Assembly (NCBI GenBank): GCA_026770585.1
Contig: MU646315.1
Span: 548,204-571,157 of the forward strand
Length of the DNA stretch: 22,954 nt
Direction: 5' to 3'
Origin: Baffinella frigidus
Lineage: Eukaryota > Cryptophyceae > Cryptomonadales > Baffinellaceae
Part shown: positions 1 through 12,512 of the stretch, one piece after another
Numbering within the stretch: position 1 is the stretch's first letter
How the letters are laid out: the number at the start of each line of letters is the position of its first letter
Translations under genes and position numbers: made by a program
Notes under the pieces: model-generated
What the model was told of the DNA's origin: nothing
Database searches by the model: none
What the model saw: the letters and a program-made list of their open reading frames with translations, nothing else

Positions 1-105
1 TGAGTGTTGAGTGTTGAGTGTTGAGTGTTGAGTGTTGAGTGTTGAGTGTTGAGTGTTGAGTGTTGAGTGTTGAGTGTTGAGTGTTGAGTGTTGAGCGTTG
101 AGTGT
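1..105 (+). repeat. (TGAGTGT)n heptamer satellite
   Basis: Fifteen units of TGAGTGT, all perfect except one TGAGCGT. It continues at the same 7-base period into TTTAGTG, TTTAGCG and TTTAGGG variants. Confidence 0.97.
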
Positions 106-520
106 TTCTTGTCTAGTGTTGAGTGTTTGGTGTTGGGTGTTTAGTGCTTAGTGTCTAGTGTTTAGTGTTTAGTGTTTAGTGTTAAGTGTTTAGTGTTGAG
201 TGCTCAGTGTTTAGTGTTCAGTCTTCAGGTTTTAGGGTTTAGGGTTTAGAGTTTTAGTGTTTAAGGGTTTAGCGTTTAGGGTTTAGCGTTTAAGGTTTAG
301 GGTTTAGCGTTGAGCGTTTAGCGTTTAGCGTTGAGCGTTTGTTTAGCGTTTAGCGTTTAGCGTTTAGGGTTTAGGGCTTAGGGTTTAGGGCGTGGGGGTT
401 AGGGTATAGGGTTGAGGTTATATGGTTTAGGGTTTAGGGTTTAGGGTTTAGAATTTAGGGTTCAGGGTTTGGGGTTTAAGGTTTACGGTTTTGGGTTGTG
501 GGTTAAGGGTTCACACCAGG
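106..520 (+). repeat. Degenerate telomere-like tract, G-rich strand
   Basis: Mostly 7-base units: blocks of TTTAGTG (about 140-200), then TTTAGCG (about 265-365), then TTTAGGG (about 365-520). The last form is the plant/algal/alveolate telomere repeat. Confidence 0.93.
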
Positions 521-638
521 AGTCGCGTAACAGAGCGGCGAGCGCCACTACAAAAAGCATCTGGATGCATTTTATGAGGAGCCCATATCAATTGAGACAC
601 AGCTAGACTCTTGACGCTCCGCCCTTTCCCCGTGGCAG

Positions 639-656
639 GCTTACCATCGAGCCCTA
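639..656 (+). pseudogene. Degenerate copy of exon 1 start
   Basis: After ggcag, gcttaccatcgagcccta resembles the first 18 bases of exon 1. It breaks off into heptamer sequence. Short, so only moderately secure. Confidence 0.5.
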
Positions 657-683
657 ATTCCTAAACCCGAAACCCTAAACCAG

Positions 684-758
684 GCGTACCAGCGAGCCGC
701 GCTAGATCCGCAGATCTTGGAGGTGTATGAGACTGTCATGGAGGACTGGTGCACTCAG
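684..758 (+). CDS. Dynein heavy chain exon 1 (residues 1-25 of the partial product)
   Basis: Opens [10 protein letters not shown] and ends VMEDWCTQ, the tryptophan-centred helix of DHC_N1 that precedes the variable lL.es segment. Acceptor is aaccag, donor gtatca, phase 0 at both ends. The 3' end and the start of intron 1 recur at 866-918. Confidence 0.85.
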
Positions 759-3700
759 GTATCAAGCCTCTCCTTTCTTGTTTTTGCAGGTTATGAGCCT
801 CACTGTTACACCCCGTTACAGTCTATACAACTACGTGAACATCCATGGTACAGTCTACCGTACAGGATTGGTGCACTCAGGTACTGCGCCTCTCTTATTT
901 TTGCAGGTTTTGAGCCATCACTTGTCAGGTGGTGAGGCTCAGGGGCAGTCTAGGGGGTTTAAGATTTAGGGTTTAGGGATAAGGGTTTACGGTTTAGGAT
1001 TTAGGGTTTAGGATTAGGGATTAGGGTTTAGGGTTTAGGGTTTAGGGTTAAGATGAGGCTCAGGGGCAGTCTAGGCCGCGTCACGCAGACGTGGTCATTC
1101 ACTATGTACATGATTTTCCGTGGCGCGCCTAGAGTCAGACGCGCCACGTGCTTGACAACGATTTTGTGAATTTGACACCGAACGCGGCAGTGCGAGGCGC
1201 TGCTAGCGGAGAGCTTCACTCACTTTCAGTGGCTTACACAACCTGGTTTTGCACCAGAAATATTTTAGATGGACGCCTAGCGAAACATAACTTATTCTGG
1301 GCTGGTTCTAAATTCGGTGACATTCAATTCGGGGATACGTGGTCAACGCTTTCGCCTACCGACATCCTGACGCAAGTGGGTGATACACAGTGCGAGATGC
1401 TGCTGCCGGAGAGTACCACGACGGAAGAGGTGGGAGAGGGAGTGGCAGCCCTCCCCCTCTTACTGGCATGAGGCGTGTTTTCTGGGAAAGAATCTCATTC
1501 TGAGAATTAAGTGTAGGCGGACTCCCACGTGTGGCCTGACGCAATTCGGTGATACAGTGTGAGGCCCTGCTGGCGGAGAGCACCACGACAGAGGAGGTGG
1601 GGGAGGGGGTGGGCCCGGACACGGAGTTCGAGTTCTGGCGGAACCGCATGGCTAAGTTCAACTCGGTCCCACACCCTCCCTCAACCCTCCCTCAACCCCG
1701 AACTCTGAACCCTGAACCCTGAACCCTGAACCCTGAACGTTGAACCCTGATCCCTGCACCCAACCTTGAACACCCTAGACTTTGGCCTACACCCTAAACC
1801 CTCAACTCTAAACATCAAATCCTGGACCCGAACCCTGAACCGGACAACGAGTTTAAGTTCTGGCGGAACCGTACGGCCAAGTTCAACTCGGTGAGTGGGA
1901 GAGATATCCGATCCCTGAACCCTGAACCCTATCGTTTTCGTGGTCATACACCCTAAACCCTAAACTCTGAACCCTAAACCCTGGCCCTTAAACCCGGCTA
2001 TCTCAAATTCAACCCTTAAACCCTGAATCCTGAACCCTGAACCCTGAACCTTGAACCCTGAACCCTTAACCCTGAACCCTGAACCCTGAACCCTGAACCC
2101 TGAACTTTAAACCCGAAACCCTGCACCCTCAGCACTAAGCCCCACACCTTATACCCCGAACCCCACACCCCAAACTCCAAACCCTAAACCCTGAACCAGG
2201 TGGCAGAGCAGTTGAAGCAGAGTGAATGCCGCTGCGTGATCGGCGTCGTCGGACAGGTGAGGTGTGTTATGGTTGAGGGTTTCTAGTTGATTGTTTGCTA
2301 TTTGTTGTTGTTATTATTATTGTTATTATTATAATTATTATAAATATTATCAGTATTATCTTATTTTGGATTTGTTTTTAGGGTTCAGGCTGCAGGGTTC
2401 AGGGTTTCGGGGTTTTGGGTTTCGGGTTTCGGGTTTCGGGTTTCGGGTTTCGGGCTTTGGGTTTCGGGTTTAGCGAACCGGGAGGTGCAAGTGCTGAACG
2501 AGCGACCCTGTTGAGCGACCCTGTTGAGGTCGCGCGTTCAGCACTTGCACCTCCCGGTTTGCTAAACCCGCAACCCGCAACCCGAAACTCGAAACCTAAA
2601 ACCTGAACCCTGAACGAACGGCCAACAGGGGGAGAGCAAGTTCGTCAAGCGTTGGAAAGTCTTAGATAACCGGACCACCGACTCGCTCAATATTTGTTTC
2701 TGGCAACGAAAATTACTACACAGTTGGGCCATACTAGTATTAGTAAAGCATTTGTGTAGTAATTTTCGTTGGCCATAATCAAATATTTTGATTCGTTTTC
2801 GCAATCAAAAGTGCTGATCGAACGACGTTTGGCCTCACCAGGGGAAGAACAAGCTCTTGACTTTTGACGTAGTATTTTCATCTCCGGTGCGGGCTCGTTC
2901 TTGAGGCTCATAGCCATTGTATCACTCAACTCAAGGCTAAAGGGCCTATCTAGGACCTGTTTCGAGAGTAATAAAGAAGAAGAAGAAGAAAACTCTTGAA
3001 GCGCTGGAAGGTGGTCGACAACCAAATTACTGATTCCCTCAACGACGCCAAGTTTCACTGCGGACACCAACACACCAATCACTTTCTACCAACGAAAATT
3101 ACTACACTACACATTCGGGTCATACTAGTAAAAGTCAGGTGCTTGTGTAGTAATTATCGTTGGCTAGTAGCTAATATGTTGATCGTTTCTGGAATTGAAA
3201 TTGGTGCGCGGCCTCACCAGGGGAAGAGCAAACTCTTCAAGCGCTGGAAAGTTGTGGACAACCAAATCACCGACTCGCTCAACGAAGCCAAGGACAACGT
3301 CAAATACCTCTCGGCCCTCGAACGTTACACGGAGCCGCTTTACTCCGGTTCTCCCCGCCTCCTCACCTCAGAGGTTCTAGCTCTGCCTCAGTTGGGTTGG
3401 CTGACTATTCTGAAGTTGACATGCTGGGCGTATGGTGCAAATCCGTCAACTTTGGAGCGGAAAAGGACCCGATCTCACCATATTGGTGAGACCAAATAGA
3501 CTGAACCCATCCAGAGCTTGTCTGAGATCTCCTCGACTTCTCACGCGCCCTCCCACGGAATAGAGCTTTTCTGAACCGCTGTTGACCTTCGCTGTTGACA
3601 TTCGTTGACTTCCGCTGTTGATTTCCGCTATTGACTTTGGGCTGACGACTTTTCGCGTGTGTGTTGACTTTTGGCAGGCACGCCCGCGACGGTGGTCGAG

Positions 3701-6700
3701 GCTCTTCCCGCGCTGATGAACAACATCAAAATGATGCTCACCATCGCACGATACTACGGCACCCCCGCTCGCATGACGGTCCGTTCTACTGAACCCCTCA
3801 ATTTTGGAAAAGTCTTGGCATTGCTTCACCAGCTCCAATTCCCACAACTTTGGGCGAGTTTTGATTTGGGGTTTGCCTTTTACCCCAGCATGCTACCTTC
3901 TGGTACACACCTGTGAACTCGTACCATTATTGCGTTATTTTTGCGCCTAACTTCTGTGCACACCGTGCAAATTTTGAACAACCTGAACACGGACACCGTG
4001 CGGCAGGTGCTCTTCATCAAGCTCACGAACCAGATGATCTCCAACTGCAAGTCGAGCATTGTCCGCCCGGTTCAAGGGGGCCCTCCAGTGAAGATGTGGG
4101 ACCAGGACATTCCAGACTTGCTCACCAGACTCCGCGCCGTCCTCAAGCTCCACGAGGCACTGCCCCTGAACTCCAAACCCTACACCCTACACCCTACACC
4201 CTACACCCTACACCCTACACCCTACACCCTCAGCCCTCAACCCTCAACCCTCAACCCTGAACTCTACACCCCGAAACCTACACCCTAAACCTTAAATCCT
4301 ACACCCTAACCCCTAACCCCTGAACCCTGAACCCTAAACCCTAAACCCTAAACCCTAAACCCCAAACACTCAACGTCAACCCACAAAACAGTGTCGCAGT
4401 ACCGCGCGACGAAAGAGAGGCTGGCCGCGCAACCCAAGGGCAAGCAGTTCGTCTAAACCATAGTCCTTCTTCCAGCCTCAAGTGGACAGACCGATGAGCC
4501 CCTCATCGACGGGGGCTCACAGTTTAGGGTGCAGGGTTCATAATTTCATATTTGCACCGGTGCGAAGTTATGAACCCTGAACTCTGAACCCTGCATCCCA
4601 CACCCTGCAGGTGTACGTGTCGCAGTACCGGGCAACGAAGGAGAGGCTGGCAGCCCAGCCAAAGGGCAAGCAGTTCGACTTCAACGAGACCGCGATTTTC
4701 GGACAGGTGGAAACCTTAAACCCTAAACCCTTAACCCTTAACCATAAACCCTAAACCCTAAACCTTACACCGCAAACCCTAGACCCTAAACCCTATACCC
4801 TATACCCTATACCCTGAACCCTACACCCTATACCCTACACCCAACACCCTAAACCCAACACCCTCAACCCTAACCCCTAACCCCTCAACCCCAACCCTAC
4901 GGCAGTTCGACCTGCTGTGCAAGCGGGTGCAAAAGCTGCTGGACATGTTCACGACAACAATGCAGTTCTCGTCCCTCTCGCTGCACCGCGTCGAAGGACT
5001 CGAGGTCCCGTCCCCTCGCAGTCTATTTGGGCTCACAGATTTGGTGAACCCGGGCTCCTTTTCGAGGGATTTGTACCGCAGATCTAGCATGTCAACTTAG
5101 GAATAGCCAGCCAGCGCGTTTTTTGCAGAGCTAGGCCGCTGGACATGTTCACGACCGCGATGCAGTTATCACAAAGAACTGCATTGTGGATTGCGTAATG
5201 CAGAAAACAAACGTTGGAGGAGGACCTATTTGGACGCGACTTGGTACACAACTCACAATGCATGGCTTTTTAACCCATTAAAACCATGATTGTATTTTTT
5301 GTACTGGAGTCACGTCCAAATAAGTCAGCAACTAACGTTGGTTTCTGGGACAGGTTCTGATCCAGAGGTTCTTCGACATCATGGTGGAGTTCAAGCGGAA
5401 GCCCTACGACCTCCTCGACTTCTCGAAGAACGCCTTCGACCGCGACTACTTAGAGTACACCGTCAACATTGCGGAGCTCGAGCAGCAGGTGACGAGCCTC
5501 AACCCTCAACCCTCAACACTAACCCCTATGTCCTCAGCCCAAAACTGCAAAGAGCGTCGAGCTACGGTTGACTGATATGCTGGTGATGAGCCTCGAGTTG
5601 ACTGATATATGATGTTGACTAATATGCCTCAACTCTCAGCCCTCAACCCTGTACACTAACCCTTATGCCCCAAACCTCAACCGCAAAGAGCGTCGAGCCA
5701 CGGCTGACTGATATGCTGTGTTCTATGCGCACCCTGTCCGGTAAAGTCACATGGTGTGGCCATCTCAAGTTCCCTGTCAACATTGCGGAGCTCGAACAGC
5801 AGGTCATGAGCCTCGAGTTCACTGATATGATGTTGACTGATATGCCTCAACTCTCAACCCTCTACTTTATACACTGAACCCAATCTCCAAACGGCACCAG
5901 AACCTGGCGCCGTTTGGCCGTGCTCGGTCCAGTCAAAGACTCGAGTGTAGGGTGGACGACCCAATTTCCGGCGTCAACCTAATGCCGGCATTCCGGCAGC
6001 CTGGCCGGTTTTTGAGCATGCTCTGCACGTTGATCGCTGACATGGCAGTTGCTTTACAGAAGGAGTTGCTTTACACGCGTAATTGCTTTACAGTCACCTG
6101 TCGTGGCTACCTTGAGAGTGTATCGCGAATGTCGCTGAGCTCGAGCGTGGTTGACTGATCCCTGGGGTTCCACGAACAAACCCCGCCTGGTTGAGCAATC
6201 GCCCCTGTACAAACGCGTCCCGTTTAGTCAACAAAGTTTCCGTTGAGCCAAACGTTTCCGTTGAGTCAACAATCGCGGGTTTTGTTTGTTCGCAGGTCCA
6301 GATGTTCATCAACCTCTCTTTCGACAACATTCTCCGCACCGAGCAGGCGCTACCCCAAACCCCAAACCCTAAACCCTGGTCCCTGAACCCTCAACCCTGA
6401 CCCCTAAACCCTAAACCTCAAACCCTCAACCCTCAACCATATACCCTACACCCTCAACCCTGAACCTTCAACCCGCCATCCTCAACCCTCAATTCTAAAC
6501 CCTAAACCCTACGCCCTAAACCCTAAATCCTGAACCCTGAACCCGAAACCTAAACCTTAAAACCCCAACCCCCCCCCGAGAAAGTTACCCGATTCCATCT
6601 TTTCCTGGTACCAGCCATGCCCGATGTAGTCACCAGTCAACTGCATCTTACCCGGCACGCCCCCGTAAGGCGGTTGACTGATCACATATTTTCCTGGTAA

Positions 6701-9700
6701 TGAACCTGCCGGCTTGGTCATCCTCCTGGTACAAAACCCGCGCGGATCAGTCAACTGCATCTTACCCGGCAGGCACTTTGGGAAGAGTTTGTGACTTGAT
6801 GGTACCACACGGTGGGCGTCGAGAGTTTCGTTGGGCCTGGATTCCAGGGGGGTACGCGACCAAATTGCACCAGAAAATCTCTCAAGTTAATTGCATCAAG
6901 CCAAGTTGACTTTTGGCGTAAGGTTCGTAGTCCACCGTGTGGCTAATGAACCTTTCCCTCCTCAACACCGTGCAGGCGCTCTCCCTTCTCAAGCAGTTCG
7001 AGGACATTCTCACGCGCGACTCCCTCAAGGTTGCGAGCCCCCATTAACCATGAACCCTGAACCCTGAACCCTAAACCCTAAACCCCAAACCCCAAACCCT
7101 AAACCCTCAACCCTGCGCCCTAAGCCCTAAACCCTCAACCCTCAACCCTCAACCCCAAACCCTAACCTCCAAACCCCAACCCCCCACCCCCCCACCCCAG
7201 GCGGACCTCGACAGCAAGTACACAGTCATCTTTCACAACTACGGCCTCGACCTAGAGGCGGTGCATAGACTCGGGTTGACCGATCGTTTTCACACCAACA
7301 GTTGACGAATCACAACACAGGGAAACCAACTTCCGGTCTTCCTCATTTAACGCCCCCCCCATCCCACCAGGCGGACCTCGACAGCAAATACACGGTCATC
7401 TTTCACAACTACGGGCTGGACCTGGAGGCAGTGCAACGGCTATACGAGCGCCAGAAGAGCCAACCGCCCATGCTGCGCAACGCCCCGCCGGTAGATCCCA
7501 CACCCTACACCCTAAACCCTGAACCATGGACCCCAACCCCCAACCCCCAAACCCCAAACCCTAAACCGTAACAGGTGACGGGGAATATCCTGTGGGCGAA
7601 GCAGCTGTTGCGGCGGATTGAAGAGCCGATGAAGCGCTTCAAGGTGCCCCACCCCACCCTCACAACTCGTCGGTAGCTCGTCCTAGAGGAGGCCATCCAC
7701 CCACAACACCCTTAGAGGATGAAACGCGTCAAGGTAAGGGTGGAGCCGATGAAGCGCTTCAAGGTCCTTGAAGCGCTTCAAGGTCCCCCAACCCGCCCCG
7801 AAAACACCCTTCAAGTGTGTTGCCAGGAGACACGTTCTGGCTTGCTGCTCGGCGCGACCCTCGGGCACGCTGCGGGCATCACCCTAGGGCACGCTACATC
7901 ACCATCTACGAAGCTACGGCCCAATTCCATAAAAGCTGTTGCGGCGGATTGAAGAGCCGATGCAGCGCTTCAAGGTGCCCCACCCCACCCTCACAACTCT
8001 CTTCGTAGGCAGCTCGTCCTAAATGGGGCCATCCACCCACAACACCCTTAGAGGATGACACGCGTCAAGGTAAGGGTGGACTCTGTACTTCCTGCATCAA
8101 CCTGATTCCGGCATTCCGTAGAGTGCTACCGCAGGCAATACCGTAGGGTGATACGGAATGCCGGAATGAAGAGGTTCAAGGTGCCTCATCCCGCCCTCAC
8201 AACTCCCTTCACCACAGTTCCCAAGGAGATTTTGACCGCAAATCTGGTCGACATGCTACCGTAGGCAATACCGTAGGGTAAGGATGGGGGATGCAGCGCT
8301 TCAAGGTCCCCCATCCCGCCCCGACAACACCCTGCAAGTGGGTTGCCAGGAGACACGTCCTGGCTTGCTGCTCGGCGCGACCCTCGGGCACGCTGCGGGC
8401 ATCACCCTAGGGCACGCTACATCACCATCTACGAAGCTACGGCCCAATTCCATTTCTCTGCCGTTCCCACCCGTTCTTAACCAACAAACCCCCCAAACTA
8501 GGTGCCGTATAGTTGATGGTGAAAAAGCCGACCACTAATGTACGGTGCATGGTATGCCGCTGCTGGCATGAAAAGAAAACGACGACTGATGTATGGTGCA
8601 TGGTATGGCAGGCGCACACGAGCCTGATGCAAACATCCAAGGAAGCGCGCAAGATCATCAGGCGAGCCCCCCCCACAGAGCTGCTTGCCTAATCATCGAT
8701 GATTAGTGTTTCCTGGTGATCCAACCATGTTTGGTATTAGTCAGTTCGTATTTATTTATTATTGATCTAGGAAGCGCGCAAGATCATCAGGCGAGCCTCC
8801 CCCGCACCACTGTTTCCCCAAACCCAGCTTTTCCTGGTACCAAACATATCCGGATTAGTTCCCGTCATGGCCGGTACAAACCACGCCAGCTTATTGGAAG
8901 GGGTCGCCAAAAGTCAATATAAAGTCCAGATACTTTCTGGTCGAAATGCTACCGTAGGCAACAAGAGGGGATTGCTTACTTTTGGGATAGTTGAACGCCA
9001 AAATTGGCGTTCCCAAAGAAAGCTACCCCCTCCAGCAATCTATCGTGAAACCCTTCCCCTTTGCCCTTAACACCGCTTCACAAACACGTGATACCGTCTG
9101 GTACACACCCCTCACCTTTTGCAAGTTCCAGAACCGTCAACTTTTGACGCCAACCCCTCAACCCCAAACCCCAAACGCAGACTGTACAACCAAGTGGCGC
9201 GGGCGCTGGTCGAGTTCCAACTTTACCAGTTGAAAGTTCCAGAACCGTCAACTTTTGACCCCACACCCTAAACCCCACACCCTCAACCCTGAACCGTACA
9301 CGCAGGCTGTACAACAAAGTGGCGCGGGCGCTGGTGGAGTTCGAGACGCTGTGGCACAACGCGTGGGCACGTTCCATCGAGGCTGCCCGCTCCGGCTTGC
9401 AGGTCCCCCCTAATCCTCCGGGACTTCACCCCCCTCACTGACCGGGACTTCACCCCCCTCACTGACATCTGGCCCCCTCAACCCTAAACTCTCAACACTC
9501 AACCCCAACCTCTGAACCCTGAACCCCAACACCTAACCCCCACGCCCTAAAACGCTTTTTCGAAACCCATGATCTCGAGTTCCTCTCTCATCTGGTCCCC
9601 TTCACCCCAGATGTCTCACTGACATCAGGTCCCCTTAACCCTGGTCCCTAAACCCTCCACACTCTCAACCCCAAACCCTGAACCCTGCACCCCAACACCT

Positions 9701-10672
9701 AACCCCCACACCCTAAAACGCTTTTTCGAAACCCATGATCTCGAGCTCCTCTCTCGAAGATGGGAATCTGCCACATCCTCGACCAAGCCCTAAACCCTAA
9801 ACCATTTACCCCTAACCCCTAAACCCTCAAAACCTCAACCCTACACCCTAAACCCTACTGACGCGTGGGCGCTTGACCACAAGCAGGAGACGCTGATTAT
9901 CCAGCACCTGAAATGGCTCCAACTTAACGGGGTTTTCTCAACGGCTCCAACTTAACGGGTTATTCGGCACTGACGGGTTATTCGGCACTCCCGGCTCCGC
10001 AGGCGACGCTCATTATCCGGCACCCGACGACCGGGCGGCTCTTTGTCAACTTTGACCGCGAGATCCTGCAACTTATCCGCGAGACCAAGCTGCTCCAACG
10101 CTCCAACGTGACCCCTAAACCCTCAACCCTAGACCCCGAATCCTAAACTCTACACCCTAAACTCTAAACCCTAAACCCCAGACCCTGAATCCTGAACTCT
10201 TAAACCTCAACCCTAAACCTTTAAACCCTCAACCCTCAACCATGTGCTGCGACACTCGACCCCCTGGCCCTACCTCAATCAGGTTGTCTGACTATTCTCG
10301 ATTAGTCAAGAGTGGTCGACTTTTCCTAATGCAAAAGCTACCCTGTTCATTTTTCCTCCTGGTACAGTTTATTTAACAATCGCGGGGGGGTGAGTGAGCA
10401 TGTGGATATCTGAAGGATGCAATTTGTTGGACACCCATAAAGATCTGAACCATCAAACATCAACCCCAAACCTTGAACCCTAAACCCTAAACTCCTGCGC
10501 AGGTGGATATTCCGGACAATGCGCGAATGGTGCTGGTGCAAGAAGACAAATTCAAGAGCTACTTCAACCAGCTCTCCTTTGCGCTTCGAGAATACGAACG
10601 CGTCGTTGACCTCGTGAGTTTCCCTCCTCAGACTGTGTTCTACAGAGAACACCGTCTCCTCAGACTGTGTTA

Positions 10673-10715
<43 letters not shown>

Positions 10716-12480
10716 ACTCTCTCTCTCTCACTCCCTCTCTCTCTCACTCCCTCTCTCNNNNNNNNNNNNNNNNNNNNNNNNNNNNNNNNNNNNNNNNNNN
10801 NNNNNNNNNNNNNNNNNNNNNNNNNNNNNNNNNNNNNNNNNNNNNNNCCTCTCGCTGTTTTTCTCATGGCATTTATGTCGCTGACTTCCCCCCTCTCTCC
10901 CTTGGCAGGTGAACCCAGCAGTGCGGCCACTACTCACGCCGCACCTCAACGACCTCGACGCGAAGATCATGCCGGGGATGGTGCTCCTCACATGGCAGAG
11001 CATGAACATCGATTCGTACCTCCAACGCATCCACGCTGGTGCCTCCCTATCCCAAAACCCCAAACTCCAAACCCTCCGACCACCACACCTCAACCTTGAC
11101 CCTCAAACCCTAAACCCACGCACCCACCACCGCCGTACCACACCCTAACCCTTAGACCCTAAACCCGTACCACACCCTAACCCTCAGACCCTAGACCCTA
11201 AACACAAACCTCAAAACTCAAACCCTGAACCCTGAACCCCAAACTATCTGCAGCGCATCCACGCTGGTGCCTACCACCACCGCACCTGGACCCTAAGCCC
11301 TAAAATCTCAACCCTCAACCCTCAACCCTCAACCCCAAACCCCAAACCTCAAACCCCAGACCCCAAACCCCAAACCCCAAACCCTAAACGTGTCCGGGTT
11401 GCTCCCCGAGCAGGGTTGTCGCGGTTCGAGGAGCTAGTGCGAAGGGTGACATCCTCCTTAAGGGAGGTCATGCGCATGAGGTTTCCCGGGAACCTCAGGT
11501 CATGAGCCTGAGGTTTTCCGGGCCGCTCCCTGGGAGAAACGTGTTTCTGAGGCTCGAAACCTGTGCAGGACTGTCGCGGTTCGAGGAGCTAGTTCGAAGG
11601 GTGAACGACATCCTCGAGAACCGCGTCGAACAGAACCTCAAGTCCATCTCCAAGGTATTCACACGTGCAGTTGATTTCCTGGCACACATCACCTCGAAAC
11701 CTTGCAACTTAAACCCTCATTCTACGCCAAGTCAATCTCCAAGGCATGCATTCACAAGTAAGGGTTGACGACCACATTTCCGGCGTCGACCTATGTCTGG
11801 TATTCCTCTGGGTGCTACCGTAGGCAATACGGTAGGGTGCTACGAAATGCCGGAATTAGGCCGGAATTAGGAGCTGGTGGGAAGGGTGAACGACATGCTC
11901 GAGAAGCGCGTCGAGCAGAACCTCAAGTCCATCTCCGAGGTGAGCATCGAGCGGGGACGCCCGTGCCCGTATGCAGGACGGCCAATGTGGGAGAGGTCTA
12001 TCACTCAAGTGGCCAGGGGGTCAAATTTGACCGCCAAGAGGTCCTAGGCAGGTCCTAGGGCCATACGGTAGGGCGTATGGGCCTGCTGGCCACTTAAGGG
12101 ATACGGGCGGGGCCAGAGGTGTCACGGACGGTGCTGCCGCGGTGGAGGTGGCAAGGACCGCTGATTCCAGGGGTGGGGGCACGGCTCATGGGGCACGGTT
12201 GGGTGTCATCAACCGGTCGGTGCAGCGACGCAGTCGATCGCGGACTTGGGCGGCCATACGCCTTACACCATCCGCCCTAAACTCTAAACCATATCCCCTC
12301 AACCCTCAACAGTACCTTCAACCCTCAATTCTCAACCCTCAACCCTCAATTCACAACCCTCAACCTAAGACAAATCCCCTGAACTCTGGACCCTGAACCG
12401 AAATCAGGCGCTACTGGTCGAGCTTCCATCGGACGAGTCCTTCACTCTCGAGCAGTACTCCCCTCAGCCCAACCCATCAC

Positions 12481-12512
<32 letters not shown>

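Larger units (their letters stand above)
1..683 (+). other. 3' part of an upstream intron (no exon recognised)
   Basis: The acceptor AG of exon 1 is at 682-683. Upstream are heptamer satellite (1-520), a non-repetitive stretch (520-660) and a short degenerate copy of the exon 1 start at 639-656. I see no dynein exon here; a short, poorly conserved N-terminal exon could be missed. Confidence 0.6.

Noticed and set aside
1-520. A genuine chromosome end (telomere) at the left edge
   Set aside because: The repeats are degenerate, the unit at the very edge is TGAGTGT rather than TTTAGGG, and similar tracts fill introns throughout the gene, so this is interstitial.
1356-2000. Minus-strand open frames with [10 protein letters not shown]-type repeats
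   Set aside because: These are translations of the G-rich heptamer complement. Such low-complexity peptides arise from TTTAGGG-type repeats in any open frame.
3941-4288. Longer open frame through exon 6 into heptamer repeats, both upstream and downstream
   Set aside because: Heptamers such as CCCTAAC lack stops in some frames and extend real exons artificially. The family pattern and the phases of exons 5 and 7 set the limits at 4007 and 4156.
10670-11093. Minus-strand open frames across the N gap
   Set aside because: They consist of CT-repeat and N translation plus the antisense of exon 18; no family resemblance.
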